Origin: Petrosia ficiformis
Taxonomy: Eukaryota > Porifera > Demospongiae > Haplosclerida > Petrosiidae
Length of the DNA: 64,000 nucleotides
NCBI GenBank assembly: GCA_947044365.1
Contig: OX345643.1
Coordinates: 4,420,001-4,484,000 of the forward strand
Direction of reading: 5' to 3'
How positions within the stretch are numbered: the stretch's first letter is position 1; the number at the start of each line of letters is the position of its first letter. The notes below the pieces were generated by a model, which saw nothing but the letters and a program-made list of their open reading frames with translations, did no database searches and was not told where the DNA came from. The position numbers and the translations under genes are program-made. Shown here one piece after another: positions 48,658 through 61,600 of this stretch.

Positions 48658-48704
48658 TACCCATATGCATACAAATGGAATTCATATTTGTATGCATATG
48701 GGTA
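48658..48704. repeat. Perfect palindrome upstream of copy B
   Basis: TACCCATATGCATACAAAT and its inverse ATTTGTATGCATATGGGTA flank a 9-base centre containing GAATTC. It lies about 230 bases before the copy B start codon. Confidence 0.85.
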
Positions 48705-48761
48705 ATCATGAAGTATGCATAAGGAAACATCTGTCAGTTATTATAGTAACGTGTCTAATAG

Positions 48762-48820
48762 GTGGGTAGTGACCACTATAATAAATTTCCCTTGCCATTT
48801 TGTGAAGAGTGTGGACACAA
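48762..48820 (+). other. Possible extra 5' exon of copy B
   Basis: Bounded by AG and GTAAGA, reading VGSDHYNKFPLPFCEECGH. It joins in phase to the exon starting at 48914 and would add half of one more zinc ribbon. No start codon or upstream partner was found, so transcription of this piece is uncertain. Confidence 0.35.
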
Positions 48821-48929
48821 GTAAGATATATTATTATCTCTGTTGTTCATTATAGATAGATCTATAATTAAAAACTACCAAACCTATTATTATACAAATT
48901 ATTTTCCTTCCAGTAACACCTCTTCTATA

Positions 48930-49604
48930 ATGGCTGAACAATCTGATGGAAGTGACCCTAAAACTTTTCAAAAAACTTGTTATGAATGTAATGCTATTCT
49001 CCTGTCTACTACAGCTAAGTATTGTTCTGAATGTGGCCTACCACAACATGTAAATGAACCGCCAAGTCGCAAGCAATGTGTTCACTGTGAGTTTCAACTG
49101 CCCCTCAATGCAGAGTATTGTTCAAAATGTTGTAGCCCTCAAGATCAACGAACATATCGAAATTCAACTTTCAAAAAATGCTGCAATCCACAGTGTAAGA
49201 TGTATATGCTTCATAACTTACCAGTTTGTTATAGCTGTAGACAAGAACAATCTTCAGTTCCTATACAAACTCCAACTCAAGAATGCCTATCAACTCCACT
49301 GAAACCAATACAAATGCGGGAAGTTGAGCATCCACAGTCTCTGGAAATGCCAGTTGCAAGTATACTAATGGATGACAAGACTACTACTGATTTGTCATCA
49401 CCATTGATTTCTAAACCATCACTATCACTTGACAAAAATTCTAGCACTCCTGATGATGATACAACTAAACCAGATATTGTACCTTACCCAGCCTCACCAT
49501 GGAATGAGAGGAAAATTGTTCAAACCAATTTAGGCAATGTTTCTAATGGCACTGCTCTTCCTGAAATCTCTAATGAAATTAATTCTGAAACGCCCCCTCC
49601 AATA
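48930..49604 (+). other. Copy B: N-terminal zinc ribbons and Ser/Thr/Pro-rich linker
   Basis: Cysteine pairs CYECNAILLSTTAKYCSECG and CVHCEFQLPLNAEYCSKC form two zinc-ribbon modules. A third looser one follows (CCNPQC ... CYSC). Human RNF213 starts with a single such CxxC ribbon. After about residue 110 the sequence is low-complexity and rich in Ser, Thr and Pro (SSPLISKPSLSLDK), probably disordered. Confidence 0.75.
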
Positions 49605-52600
49605 GTAAGCTCACAAATGTATTGCTTATTCTGTTATTATATCTTTACATTATATAATGTAGATCAAGAGAGCAGTCCCACAGAATAGGTAATTAATCAG
49701 TGTAATTTTAACATAGGTATACTTATATATACAAGTATGAATACAATGTGTATATACATACATAGTTATGTAGCTTTTTCTCTTAGATCTACTATGCCTA
49801 GAGGTTTTTCCAATTCTGGAAATCAGAACGTAATGTGCATTATGTTTAAAGTTATCATCCCAACTCAACTTTGGGGATGGGATGACAAATCAGAAGTATA
49901 TATGAGATTTGGACATGATTTTCTTGGAAAATGGGAATATGACTTTGGTCCAGGAGTTAAAAGGTTATTAGTGTATGTTAAATGATGATTATGTTGATAA
50001 ACGCACACAGGGAATGTGTTGATGATTACATTATAATGAAATTTGTGGCATACTTTGAAGTTGCTTTTGTGAGGCATACTATAATTCAGTACAAGTACAT
50101 GGTATATTCAGAGAGAACAATGACACAAGATGATCCCTATGAGTACCTAAACTACAAGGGTACAGCTATAAACAGAGTTATAGATATTCCTTCTAACAAA
50201 TGTATTGCTGGAGGTAAGTAGTGTTCTTCTATAAAAAATATATATATATATTTTTTTTATTTTTTGTAGGTGTGTATCTTCAGTATGATACCATGGCATG
50301 TCCAAAATCATTTAGTACAATAAATAAAAAGGAACGATTCACAAAATGGTTGAAGGAAAGAGCAGAAAAGAAACAAGAACAAATAATCATTCCTGAACCA
50401 TCTTTAATGAGTCAAATGTGTCTTGAGATTCATCTCATACCAACCAGAAGTCTCTTTATGGAAGGCAATTTTTATGACACCTTTGATGTTTCACCAGCTA
50501 CTGATAGATTTGTACGCTTATTTGAGTCTATTTATGAGCCAATCATCCCAGTTACTTGGTATGGTCATAGAACCACTGAAAAAAAGAAAATAGAATCTGT
50601 TAAAAAGGTAGAACATTAATATTAAAATTTGGCCACTAGCCCTTCACTACAAGATATTTCTATTCACTTACTAGTTCTAAACTGTCAAGTTCATACGTTG
50701 TAGTTTCTTATTGCATAAGAAAGTTTGGAATCAGTTTTGCAAAGGGTGGGAGTCTTTGGCCAATTTGAAAATATTTATTCCAAAACTAAAATTCATTTTT
50801 AAGAACAGTCCTATCATTAATTTTCTCTTAAATTGCTATATCCGAGAGCCTAAAATTCAACATTTTTTAAGGGGTGGGGAACGCTATGTATTCCCTCTAC
50901 ATGGTGTATTGGTGCACTGACAGTTTGCCAAACGCATGTCTTATTGCCTGTCCTTCTGAGATTTTCAAAAAATAAAACACTGTATTGTCACTATGTACAA
51001 GGGTGCCATGGAGTAATATAGCAATTGTTATGCCATGCACAGCTTTCAGAATACAAATGTGGGGCAGCTGAGTTGTAAATATGAGAAACCTAATTAATGT
51101 TCTGGTAGTTTATTTTCTTGTGCTATATGAAATAACCATTCTCACATACACAATACGTTATCAAAGTTATAGATACAGTATGTTATAAATACTCAACAGG
51201 AAATGATGGATTGGCTGGTGTCGATTGTAAATGAGCTAGCTGAACAGGATAAATTGCACAAATGCAAGAAATTTTCATCAGCTGTTTGTCTACTTGTTGC
51301 TTATGCAAAACTTTCCAAGAAATCTTATGTTTCGGTTATCAATGAAGAGTTAGCCATGTCCTTGTTAAAGATGATTGCTCTGTCACCTTCTGGAGAGGAA
51401 TATGAATATCTCAAGACATTAATGAAGAGTGACATATCTAAGTAACTAACGGTGATGGATTTAAGATATAAGTTATTATTATTTCTCTACAGGAATGAGG
51501 TAAAAAACAGCATAATCAACCTCTTTAGTGAAATTGCTAGTAAAACAAAGAAGAAGCAAACTGTGATTTGTTTGTTTAAGTGTTTACCAATCATTCATTT
51601 TTTAAGAGATGATTGCACACCTCGTCAAGTAATTTCCTTGACTTCATCACATATTTCATTTGGGCTGGATAGCACCCTCAAAATGAATGCAATTCATTTT
51701 GCAATGACTAACAAAACTGGGTAAAACATTGTTCACTTTTAAAATTGTCTGGTTGATTAAACATGTGTAGTTTTATACAGGAACATATTGATGAACTGAA
51801 GATGCTGTTTCCCCTTGATCCATTACTCATGCCTACTCTGGTATACATATGTCCAAGAGATGATCTACCATTATTGTGTGACTATGTTCCTCTTAGTCTC
51901 ATTATGGGGATGAGTACTTTTAGATTAGGAACACTTGAGACTTTAAAAAAAGGAGATGTATGATTATATGTTCAAGCTAATATCATTAATATCAGTATTA
52001 TTTTTTATTTGTAGATGGACGCATATGTCATAAAGCCACTGGCTGCTATCCAAAGTAAATTTCTCATTGCATCAGTATCAGAGTGAGTCTGAATTCGCAC
52101 CACACGTATGACTTTATTAATAGTATCTATGTGTAACTCATCAGGCATACTACAAACTGTATTGATAGTTTAAAAAAGCTCTCCACTGTTCTTATAAGAT
52201 TTCTGAATTGTTCTGAAAAAGACCAAGAGACAATCTTGGTTTTTGTTTCAACAACATTAGCCTTCATCCTTCATCATGACACTTCATCTGGAGACATAAC
52301 AACAGAGTGTCGGGGAATAGTTGAGCAGTTTCTTGAGCAATGGATATGTAAACCATCTGTTATTGGTAGTCCGATGTTTGGAGGAAGAGTACTATATTCA
52401 CAAAATACACTTTCTAAGCTAGAACCAGAAGTGAAGGTATAAGTTTATTTGAAAAGTAAGTACGGTAAGTTCTGTACTTATTTATTTTTTTATAGATATG
52501 GGAGTTTTTTCTGAACAACACAGATGTAAATGAGTTACAAAAACTTCCACCACATATAAAAGAAATCTGGTTTGATATTATTTCTTCTCTAATGGAGTCT

Positions 52601-55600
52601 CGTATAGGTGGTGTACCAAATGAAATCAAAGTTTATGTGCTTTGTGAACTGGAGAATGATAAACACACACCAGAATCTCTACATAATCTATTCATCAATC
52701 AAACAGTTGAAGCTTTGAATCAACTTTTTACATCTGATAAGGTAGGCACAATAATGATATATATATATATATATATATACTATGATGATATCATCAATCC
52801 ATAGAAAGTGTAGGTCGGTATATTTAGCTAACACACCTATGAAAACCACAAACTATATCTTGAAAATGCCAATCAAAAACACTATGAAGCTCTCTGAATT
52901 GATGGCTAGATGGGTCACACAGTTTAACCTGATTGTCTGGCTGGCGTTTCGAGTTGATAAAACGTTGCAAACCAGACAGTATTTGTGTCATTCTCCTTGG
53001 TGTATATTCTTCTCTGTTATCTTTTCGAATTTCCAACACAAAAACACATAACCAATGACAAAGGTTCTCATCCACATCATTCAAAATTTCAGTTGGGCAT
53101 TTCTTCTCAGCAACCACATTTTGATGTTCCAACCATTGCTTGCATACTCCTACAGCCCAATCTGTAGCCTTCTGGGTGCTCTTCGGTACCACTGGCATTT
53201 TAGCCTTTTCAATTTCTTCTTCGTCAGAAACAACAATCTTTCATTTTAACGTTTCTTTTTGCCTTCTGCCATTACTAGTGGTCAGTGACTCAGTACCAGT
53301 CTGCCGGGTTCCGTAAATTAGCTGATGACATCATCATAGCATATATTATATAAGCCATAGACTTTGAAGTGTATTCACCAAATATACACCCCACGGTGGG
53401 AAGGTCAATGTGGTTTGCCACCTCGATATTTGACCTCACTGTGCTCTGTCAAATATCTTGGTGGCAAAACCACATTGACTTTCCTACCTTGGGGTGTATA
53501 TTTGGTGAATACACTTTAAAGCTATGGTTTGCATATATATATAATTATATAGAATTATATGTTATAAATTATAGTATATTGTTGGTATCATTACTATTGT
53601 ACCATGTGCCTTTTATGCTACAAAATTGACGTATTAATTCAAATGTGGTTGGGATTTCATAAGAATGTTTTTTTTTTATTAATATTTCGCCCAGAGTTTA
53701 GTCTTACATGATAGAAGAACGTAACAGACGAGCGCCGTCGTGACGGGACCCTCGCCTAGGTGGCAAAGTAATACAAAGCACTACAATTTTTTAAATATAA
53801 TAAAGTTTGTGTATGAAACAAACAATACTTTTGTTACATCGAATACACATATCAATTTGAAAAATATTTATGGGCATTAAAACTGTTATAAATGTATATC
53901 CTAAAAGACAAAACAAGAATATCAATGAAAGAAATGTATTATTTGTATATTTATTTTAAATATTCTTCATTGTTTTTCATTGTTTTTCTTCGAAAAACAA
54001 TGAAGAAGTTCTCAAGTCTACCTCTAATTTAGGCTCTAAAGTCTCCAACGTGTGAAAACGTATTGAATCACCTCTAGCACGTGTTTAGTACATGACGCAC
54101 GCACGTACGTCACATACCTGTAGGTGGAGCTAGGTAGCTCTCTATCTTGCATCAATGGTGATGTAGTAGCAACCATTATCTCGATTGTTTTTGGTTTGAA
54201 GTGTTTCTTGGCTAGCGACAGCCATGAAACAGGATCACTTGTGTTTTGTGTGTCCATATTTACTCTCATTATTGCCCTCGTTTCATTGTAAAGTCGTGAA
54301 ACGGTAACTGTGAGTTATAAAAATTGTCATAGCTTTAGAACCAAAAGGTTTTAGAAGATTTCCCACGTTGCTTTTTTTCTTTGTATAATTTGAAGTCTAC
54401 CTGTACCCTGTTCGAAATGTCAATGTTTTTATTTTTCCAGAAAAAATGCTAACACACAGACACACAGATACACAGACACACAGACAAAACGATTACCGTA
54501 CCTTCCGCCTACGCTACGCAGTGAGAGTAATTACTCCGTTTCATAATTTCTACTTCACATTTTATTAACTAGCTAGCATTCCCTTCAAAAGAAGAGTAGA
54601 AAATTTATGCAAAAATGAAAGAGCATGTAGAGATGTGAAAAACGTAAGTGTATGTGAACATGGTTGGGATGGCAATTTAACACACCTACATAAGTAACTT
54701 CACTGCTATGAATAGCAAAATACAAAGTACTATGGTTGTATAGAAGTATTTTCTTGCTAAATTTCTATCCCAACCTTGTTAACATACTTTTTTCATTTTT
54801 GATATACCTACATGATACATCCGTGTTTTGCCCAAACTGGTTTGCACTGATCGGGAATAACCACCACTCAGCATGAATTAACCACCACTCAGATGAATTA
54901 ACCACCACTCAGATGAATTAACTGCCTCTCAGATGAATTAATCACCTCTCAGATAATACATATATAGGCTACTGAGACAGAAATAAGTATATACTGGATA
55001 AACAGCACTAAATGCAAGAATCTGACCACCACTCAAAATATCCTGAGCAAACACTGCTACATGCAGTTTTGTGTATAATAAATTATTATTCTTTTAATAT
55101 TAAATATCAGTAAATAAATTATAAACATATATGTTAGACTTACAATAATTTTTTTATCATGACTTTTATACAGTTTAATTTTTTTCTTAGACTTCATTGC
55201 ATTCCTTGTTTGAAAGAGCCCAATCATCTAAATCAATTCAAGTCGCAAGGGTTTTTGGTAACCTTCTGAAGAAAAGGTACCCAAACTTTCAAGAAGGATG
55301 TGAAGTATCATTGATTGATTTATTGAAATGGGAGCTGTGGCCTGGATTTATAAAACTTTATGGTGCGTTTAGAAGCTGTCTTGTATAAATGAGTACATGA
55401 TACCATTCTTAACCATTCAGGTCTTCACTTAAAGGAAGCTGAAGATTGGCATAATATCTGTGCCTGTGCTTACACTCAGTTGGAAGTCACTTGCAGGAAA
55501 ATCATCTCAGGTGACATCACAATGGATGACCTAAATGAAATAAATCGTAGAAAAAGGCAGATGATTAAGCTATGTACAAGTTCAGAAAGTTTGGATGTCC

Positions 55601-58600
55601 CTTCTATTAAGAATTTGGAGATGAATATAAGCGCAAGGCAATCAGAATTTCAATACTTCACAGAATTTAAAAAGCAGCTGGATCACTTTACTACATGTCT
55701 GAAACATGTCTGTGTGCAAGGTATCATCACACAACACAAATAGTTCATTTGCTCTATAAGTAAACAGATTAATATCAATCTCAAATTTGACAAATCACTC
55801 ATAATGATTTATAATCATTATAGCTTATCTCCCATATATAGTAGGCATACATGTGGTTGATTGTACAAATATGTATTGAGCTACTGATGAGCAATAATTT
55901 TACCAACAGGATGTAACACATGCATTAATATACAGCTTAGTGGAAAAATATTTGACACATCCACTCAAGCAATACATGTTCTTTATTATACAGACTTATC
56001 AGGAATACAGTGTCTGTTGGAGAGACCTAATAGTGGAGACCCTATCAATTCACTGTGTACTACCACACCAGAAGGAACATATAAGATAAAGTGTTTTAGC
56101 GCTGCTGAAGCTGTCTACCCATATGTTGAAACATTCTTCATAATTTCAAGCAAACATGCTAATACCTTATTTGAATCATTCTGGCTTGAAACACTCTCTC
56201 AAGTTGGAAGCAAATATGAAGTTGTGACTTTTCAACAAGTTGCTGATCTTGTCTGGAAGCCTGTGTTGGAGCAGTGTGATCAACTGTTGATTGATCTTCA
56301 AACTTACCAGATGCTACTTTCTGACGTTGACAAGATTCTTAATCGAAAATACCCTGATCAGGACAAACTTATGAATGATATTGCACGTCTTTATCAAGCA
56401 GTCAACGAATGCTCTGGCAAAGGAGTCAAAGATTTTCAATGGATTAGAGGAGTCTGTAATCGCATATGGCATTACAGGAATTTATGTAAATATCATGAAA
56501 ATGCAACATCATTCCTCGAGATCTGTAACAGCTTAGGTCTTACTGGAGACTTTAGTCTTATTAAAAGCATTGCAAACAAAGTTAGTTCTTAATATCTCTA
56601 TATATTATTGCTGATTTATTGAAATACTTTAGAACATTGATATTGAAGAACAGACACTGCAGTCTAGCATAATTAATGTTTGCTGTTTTTTAAAAGACTT
56701 TGGAGTAGACAAGAGAGAATGCCTTGTTACTTTTGCTGAATGCAGAAAGATAGTTGAGTGGATCAGGAACCTACGAGGTATGTATGAAACATACTGCACT
56801 TTGTTTATAATTATAGAAAATTTTCCTGTGTGGCATTTGTATACAATGCCCATGAGATAGCCCAAAACCATTTAATATTATCAAAGGCGTTATATAAATG
56901 CCCATATCCACATTTATGTAGAAGTATATGACTCTATCATGGTAATATCTTGGAAGGCAAAGGGCAGTCTTTACAAGTAATCTGAAACCAATACTTGTTC
57001 ACTTATTTTCTAGATTGCTTGTCTAGGTTATGGGCTTATAATTCTCCCATGGTACATTAAATCTTGCTATGGTAATCGCCCATGCAACTTGGTATAATAA
57101 CGTATTAATTATAGATTCTTTATATGTTTATAGGATGTGCAGTCCTATAGTCAATTATTAAAATCGTAGTGATGACACTATTTCCATTCATACAGATGCT
57201 AGTGACTTGCAAAACTTCGTTACTATTGCTCTTAACACTGCTGCTGGTGGAGAAGGTGATCTCAACACTGACAGGCTCTCCAACCTTCGTAAAATTGGAA
57301 GTGCATTTAGCAAATTTATATTTGAACTTCCTGAGGATGCTGGATATCAGGTCTTGCTAGAGCATTGTGAAGACTTGTGGGAAACATTGGAACAAACTAA
57401 AGATCTCCCTGAAATTATGGTACTAAGTATTATTGATATTATTAATTGATTTTATGTATTATTTACATAGAGATATTGTGAAAGTGAGATATCATGGTAT
57501 CAATCAATTTGGGAGATGCAAGGATCTGTAGAGAAAACATCATTTGGTCAAATGAGGAGTATCAATGAACTAGGGTATTATGAGATTGGTTCAATTCGAA
57601 AAGGCATTCTTTCAAGCAGATCTGAAGCAATATGATTGAAATTAAGGAAACCTGATGACATAACAGTCACTCTTCCAAAATATCGGTACTCTCTTGATGA
57701 ATTGAGGGATCTGGAAAGTAAGTTAGTTCTAATCACTGGAACAGAATCAATTGAAAGACAAGAAGTGGATCAATTCTTAGATGTGAGTGTCTATAAAATA
57801 TATGCATAATTATGTATGAATCAAATGCATAGTAAATCTCTTGACGCTTCACTCTTTTCCCCAAATAATCAATGCTAAAATAATCAATGCTAAAATAATC
57901 AATGCTAATTCATTGCAACTGAATTTAGGTTCATAGTCTACAGTTGCAAGTTACAGTGTTTTATAACAACATACTGTATTGCACTGAGCTGAGGTTGTTA
58001 TAATCCACTCCTCTCACATCCCTTTTGAAATAGGTTGCCATTTTTTTGGTAATTGTTGGAAAGGAACAAACCACGCAACAATTAACTACACCCCTACATA
58101 TTGTTCCATGCTACAAAACAGTTATATCATACTATATCTTGTGCACACAAAGAACATACTGTCACTGTGATGATGCCACTTCCTTGGGCTTGACATCATC
58201 ATAGTGCTTTGCTTTAACATAAGTATATAAATAAACACGTGTATTATAATATTGTATCTGTTTTTATATATCTGTGGACAGACATTTGACAGTGTTTGTC
58301 GAATTGCTGATGTGTTGATTGAACTTCAACATCGTGGTAATAGTGAATACTTGAGATGGAAATTACAATTCCCATGTGCCATTCTGAACGTTTTAGAACT
58401 ACTTAAATATCAAGCTAGAAAAATGGAAACAGTTCTTGAAAGTTGGATGAATGAAGTTAATGAAAAACGTGATAAATTCTACGAGCTTAATTATTACACT
58501 ACTTCACAGCTGTTAGCATTGAGTGAAGGGTTAGGTCAGTTTAGTTCTAATTTACATGGCAGTCCATCAATCAAAGCAGATGTGATGAATTTACTTAACA

Positions 58601-61600
58601 GCATTTCGCAAAAAGTTACATTGGAGAAAATTAAAACTGTCCTGAACATTTTTCTAGCAAATACTGACCTTGTAGATGAAAATTCTGCTTTATTTTCTTC
58701 CTTGCCCAAGACTCCATCTTTTGCTGAAGCTGACCGTTTAGCTCATGACTCCGAAGTCGACGGGGAGGAACCAGTTCTAAAAGAAAAGAGAAAGAAAACT
58801 TCACAAGAAAGGATGAAATCAAATTGTCCCAAGCCACAAATTCAGCTTGGTGACCTCACACAGGAACAAAAATCACATTTCTATAACTTAGAAGAATGTG
58901 ATTATCACAACAAACTCATTTTGCTTGCATTTGAACGTTGTGAAAATCGAAATATCATAGAAGAGGTGGCTAAATGGTGTCGTATTCTATCAGAAGATTA
59001 TTATTTTTCAGATGAAGATGTTTCATCTTCAGAGACAGAGGAAGAAGAGGAAGAGAATTATGAGGAAGAAGAGGAGGAATTGGATCAACAGAAGGATTCC
59101 ATCAGTGAAACAATGAAGTCGTCGCATTCATTAAGTGAATGTTTTGAAGAAATTCAATACATTCCAGTAGATGAGAATCATCCTAATGTTCAGATTCTAA
59201 TGTCTGATTATGAGTTTCCATTAGATCAATGTATTATAGCTGTTCGTAGGCACCCAAATAATATCCAGCTTGCTATGAAGTACTTAACAATGGGGAAAGC
59301 TGAAGATAATTCTTCAATAGTTCATAGCTTAAACTCTGATGAGGAGGAAGAAATTCGTGGACATTTTTTGGAAAGACATGCTAGTGAAAGATCACTGGAG
59401 TGGTAGGTTTCCGAAAATGGATAGATTTACTTCATCATGAATTGTTTTAGCTTACAGAAAATGAGAATCACAATTCAAGACAAGTCAATAAAGACTTACC
59501 TTTCTCTCACTCAGTTAGGTTTTTTCCTGCAGAAACTCTCTATGACTTGTGAAGGTAGATATGTATTATTCCAGTTATAGCATTTAAATTTTTTTTTCAA
59601 TAGATTCAGCACCATTATGCAAGCAAAGAACGTTTTTGAAAGGACTTAAATCAGGAGAGTGCAATTTTCTCATTGTTGCTCCAGGTATTATATGCCATAA
59701 TGTAGTGTAATATATAAATTTGTTTTTTTCCTATGAAACAGAGCTTGTTCTTAAGACTACTCTTTCGTTGTATATGGAAGACTTAAACTTTCCAATGCCA
59801 GCACATGAAGAAGTATTAGTATGCAATAATCATACAACAGCTGAGGAGGTGATTCTTTTGTGGAAGCGAGCTCTTGGAGATGCTCAATTTCTTAGAATAT
59901 TTTGCTTGGTTAATGCTGAACGATTGCCTTATCAAACATGTGAAAAATCTTTGTCTGCTTTGCAGCATCTCTCCCAGGGAAAAAGAGGTTTCATGATAAA
60001 AATTATATGTATCATTAATATTGTTTAGTATTGTTTACACACTTAGTTTTGCTTACTATATAAAATTTAAATATGAATATCGCAAAGTTAATCTGTAGTG
60101 TATTAAACAACTTAAACAAAACTATAACAAAGATTTTCTTATGGAGAATTATATAACTTCTTTCTATATATCACGACAATGAACATTGTCACTGACAATA
60201 TCAATTCCCATAACGTAAACATCATTCATGCATTATTATATATACGTACAAATTATATGGATGCAAAACTATCATGGAGATGGCCATAAGAATAGAATAT
60301 TACAGCTATACACATTTAGTTGTAAATTGGTTATCATAGCAATGATATTTTATGGTCACTGAGATAAACTGAAGCTTGTAAATGTCATTATGGAACGGAT
60401 TAATTAAGGCTTGCCTTAGATTTTTATTCAGGCTAGCCAACTTGTACTTTAACTATAGTACTTATAGAGTTTCTAACTTACATGACTAAAAAAGGCCACC
60501 CTAAAAAGTATATATACACATCTTAGTAACTTTAATAAATATTATTATTGTTAATTATTGTAATTTCAGACTACAGGATTGTAATAATCTGCAGCAATGA
60601 AGATGACGAAAAGTCCCACATTGTTTCAAGACTTCAACCTTACCGTAGAACTTTCTCTGGTATTCAACCAGATGAAACTATCATGAAATATCTTAAAGAT
60701 CACTTTATTGAAGACCGCACAGAAATGGATAGCACAGAAAACAGCATATTAGCTTCAGTTGTTGACAAGGAAAGGTTAGATTTTTTTTATCAGTATATAA
60801 TCCATCAAACAAAATAAATTATTATGCTCATTTGTGATGATTTATTTTTTTACATATACACACATACACTAACTAGATCATGTGTCAGGGTAGTGACATC
60901 TGAGAGAGCTGGTATGGGTAAGTCTCTATATATTCATCGTTTGACAGAACATCTAATGACCAAGACAAGTGTGGGTCCTCACAAGGTCATTATACCCATT
61001 CATGGCCCAAAGGTCACTTCTGATAGTGTAGTCAGCACTCTGATGAATTACTGTGATAATACCAATGCAACTATTTTCCATCTTGATATTTCACCAAATG
61101 TGAGAAACACTCTTCATAATTATTGTTGCAAACATACTTATTATTATGCATGTTTGTGTGATGCTTTTGGTCATTGCAACACCTTTAAAGATAAACATAT
61201 TATTCTCAGGTACTTAGGCAATTGGATTCAATATTGTTTTGCTTACTGGTACTTCAAGCTATATGTGATAGTAAGGGAAGAGTATGGAGATGTCATCCCA
61301 CACACATGTATGCCATTGAAGTAACCATTCCAAAGGTACTGTTCAATAGACACCTATGGATGGTAGTAATATTTAATGCTCAAATACCATTTGTAGACTG
61401 AACTGTCATTGACAAAGTGTGCTGTAGCATTCCTGAATCTTCTACCATCTGTAAAATGTGTCTCTCCAAAAAAAGCATTGAGGATAGAGAAGAATAAAGA
61501 AAAGTGTAAGCTATGAACTCTGGGACTAAATCTATTACAAATAATGCTTTTTGAATTTCTGTAGCCTGCACAGACAGTTCTTTAATTTTAACAGACAAAA

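Larger units (their letters stand above)
43142..48761. other. Intergenic region between copy A and copy B
   Basis: It has palindromes at 43943-44042, 47416-47466 and 48658-48704, a repeat at 44483-44670 shared with 9752-9950, a (GACA)n run at 46071-46090, an inverted fragment of the GGGCCATCCCTAT family at 46560-46720 and the minisatellite at 46860-47405. Short open segments with plausible splice borders occur at about 44871-44893, 47596-47645 and 48073-48172, but phases do not join, so none is called an exon. Confidence 0.6.
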
